A stretch of 48,807 nucleotides of DNA from contig JAJXUB010000005.1 in assembly GCA_021783215.1 (NCBI GenBank), positions 1-48,807 of the forward strand, given 5' to 3'. This stretch comes from Actinomycetes bacterium. GTDB lineage: Bacteria > Actinomycetota > Actinomycetes > Actinomycetales > Dermatophilaceae. The position numbers were made by a program, and so were the translations under genes. Of this stretch, positions 48,494-48,807 are shown one piece after another (position 1 is the stretch's first letter; each line of letters opens with the position of its first letter). The notes under the pieces were generated by a model. The model worked only from the letters and a program-made list of their open reading frames with translations. It was not told the origin of the DNA and made no database searches.

Positions 48494-48807
48494 GTGGCCG
48501 ATGGTCCCGAAACCCCCGCCCGCGGGCGCCGACCGGGCGTCGACACCGCCCTGCGAACCGCCGCCGTGTGGGCCGTCGTTCGCGACGTCGCCGCCCGGCG
48601 CCGTGCCGAGCTCGGTCGCCCCCTGCGCGTCGTCGACATCGGCGGTGGCACCGGCGGCCTGGCCGTCCCCTTGGCCGTCGAGGGACACGACGTCACCGTC
48701 GTCGACCCGAGCCCCGACGCCCTCGCCTCGCTCCGTCGCCGGGCGACCGGCGACGGCGTCGAGGCGCGCATCACGGCCCGCCAGGGCGACGCCGAGACTA
48801 GATCGGA
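48494..48807 (+). CDS. class I SAM-dependent methyltransferase, N-terminal part
   Basis: About 102 residues are visible before the window ends. After a basic lead (RRPGVDTALRTAAVWAVVRD) comes the SAM-binding motif LRVVDIGGGTGGLAVPLAV, then VTVVDPSPDALASLRRRA with the acidic ribose-binding Asp. This is a Rossmann-fold methyltransferase of unknown substrate. The GTG at 48494 follows TAGGGT by 7 bases. The last eight bases of the window are probably not genomic, so the final codons (from about 48800) should not be trusted. Confidence 0.85.
   Translation, partial: MADGPETPARGRRPGVDTALRTAAVWAVVRDVAARRRAELGRPLRVVDIGGGTGGLAVPLAVEGHDVTVVDPSPDALASLRRRATGDGVEARITARQGDAETRS
48800..48807. other. probable Illumina adapter remnant at the contig end
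   Basis: The window ends AGATCGGA, which equals the first eight bases of the common Illumina TruSeq adapter. It is A+T-richer than its surroundings and lies exactly at the end. A chance match at the end is about 1 in 65,000 for random sequence. Confidence 0.7.

Noticed and set aside
1-48807. CRISPR arrays, tRNA or rRNA genes, insertion sequences, prophage
   Set aside because: No regularly spaced repeats, cloverleaf patterns, transposase motifs or terminal repeats were seen on reading through. The gene order is that of a stable chromosome core.

Overview
The window is about 48.8 kb of very G+C-rich DNA, roughly 70 % G+C by eye. It comes from an actinobacterial chromosome. The gene order follows, block by block, the Mycobacterium tuberculosis stretch from about Rv2215 (dlaT) to Rv2172c, as far as I remember that map. 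The codon use, the many GTG starts and the actinobacterial bc1-aa3 respiratory genes fit a member of the Micrococcales, perhaps Intrasporangiaceae/Dermatophilaceae. The genus is an inference. I see no insertion sequence, prophage, tRNA, rRNA or CRISPR array, and no gene-free stretch longer than about 210 bases.

Layout. 1-4.9 kb: the E2 (sucB, cut by the window start) and E3 (lpdA) genes of a 2-oxo acid dehydrogenase, a small DUF5302 gene, leucyl aminopeptidase, the glycine-cleavage T protein and a 70-aa protein. 4.9-10.7 kb: a DUF3043 membrane protein, an M20 dipeptidase, glycerate kinase, an ErpA-type Fe-S carrier, a PfkB/adenosine-kinase-like sugar kinase and the Leu/Phe-tRNA-protein transferase Aat. 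10.8-20.3 kb: the aerobic respiratory branch, with ctaC-ctaD-ctaF on + and ctaE-qcrC-qcrA-qcrB on -. Between the two sets lie an L,D-transpeptidase lipoprotein, a minimal Zn-peptidase and a DUF167 protein. 20.3-25.6 kb: a degenerate receiver-domain protein with trpD, an AsnC-type ligand-binding protein coupled to a DEDDh exonuclease/GIY-YIG nuclease fusion, a small CxxC protein and a gluzincin lipoprotein. 25.5-34.6 kb: a membrane glycosyltransferase with an acyl-CoA ligase, an SRPBCC protein, an ArsA/Get3d-like ATPase, a Cys-rich small protein, a ROK glucokinase, an EEP-family phosphohydrolase, an alpha/beta hydrolase with a membrane protein, and a PlsC acyltransferase. 34.7-43.7 kb: class II DAHP synthase, a threonine-aldolase-like enzyme, an EamA exporter, the PASTA kinase PknL divergent from an Rv2175c-like DNA-binding protein, a polyprenyl diphosphate synthase, MTHF reductase, a DUF4126 protein and a YbaK-type deacylase. 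43.7-48.8 kb: an SOS (LexA)-box-controlled operon of DUF6504, HEPN (SAV_6107-type) and the error-prone polymerase DnaE2, then the start of a methyltransferase. The window appears to end in Illumina adapter sequence.

Two window-wide features stand out. (1) The non-palindromic octamer GGCATACG/CGTATGCC occurs about 34 times exactly, in both orientations and in all three reading frames, and forces otherwise rare codons such as ATA, TAT and GCA. I do not recognise it as a described motif. (2) About 18 genes have a TANNNT-like -10 box ending 7-9 bases before the start codon, which points to widespread leaderless transcription and fixes several start codons. The most coherent functional unit is the SOS mutagenesis operon at the right end, which carries DnaE2 without the usual imuA'/imuB partners beside it and has a strong hairpin in its leader.
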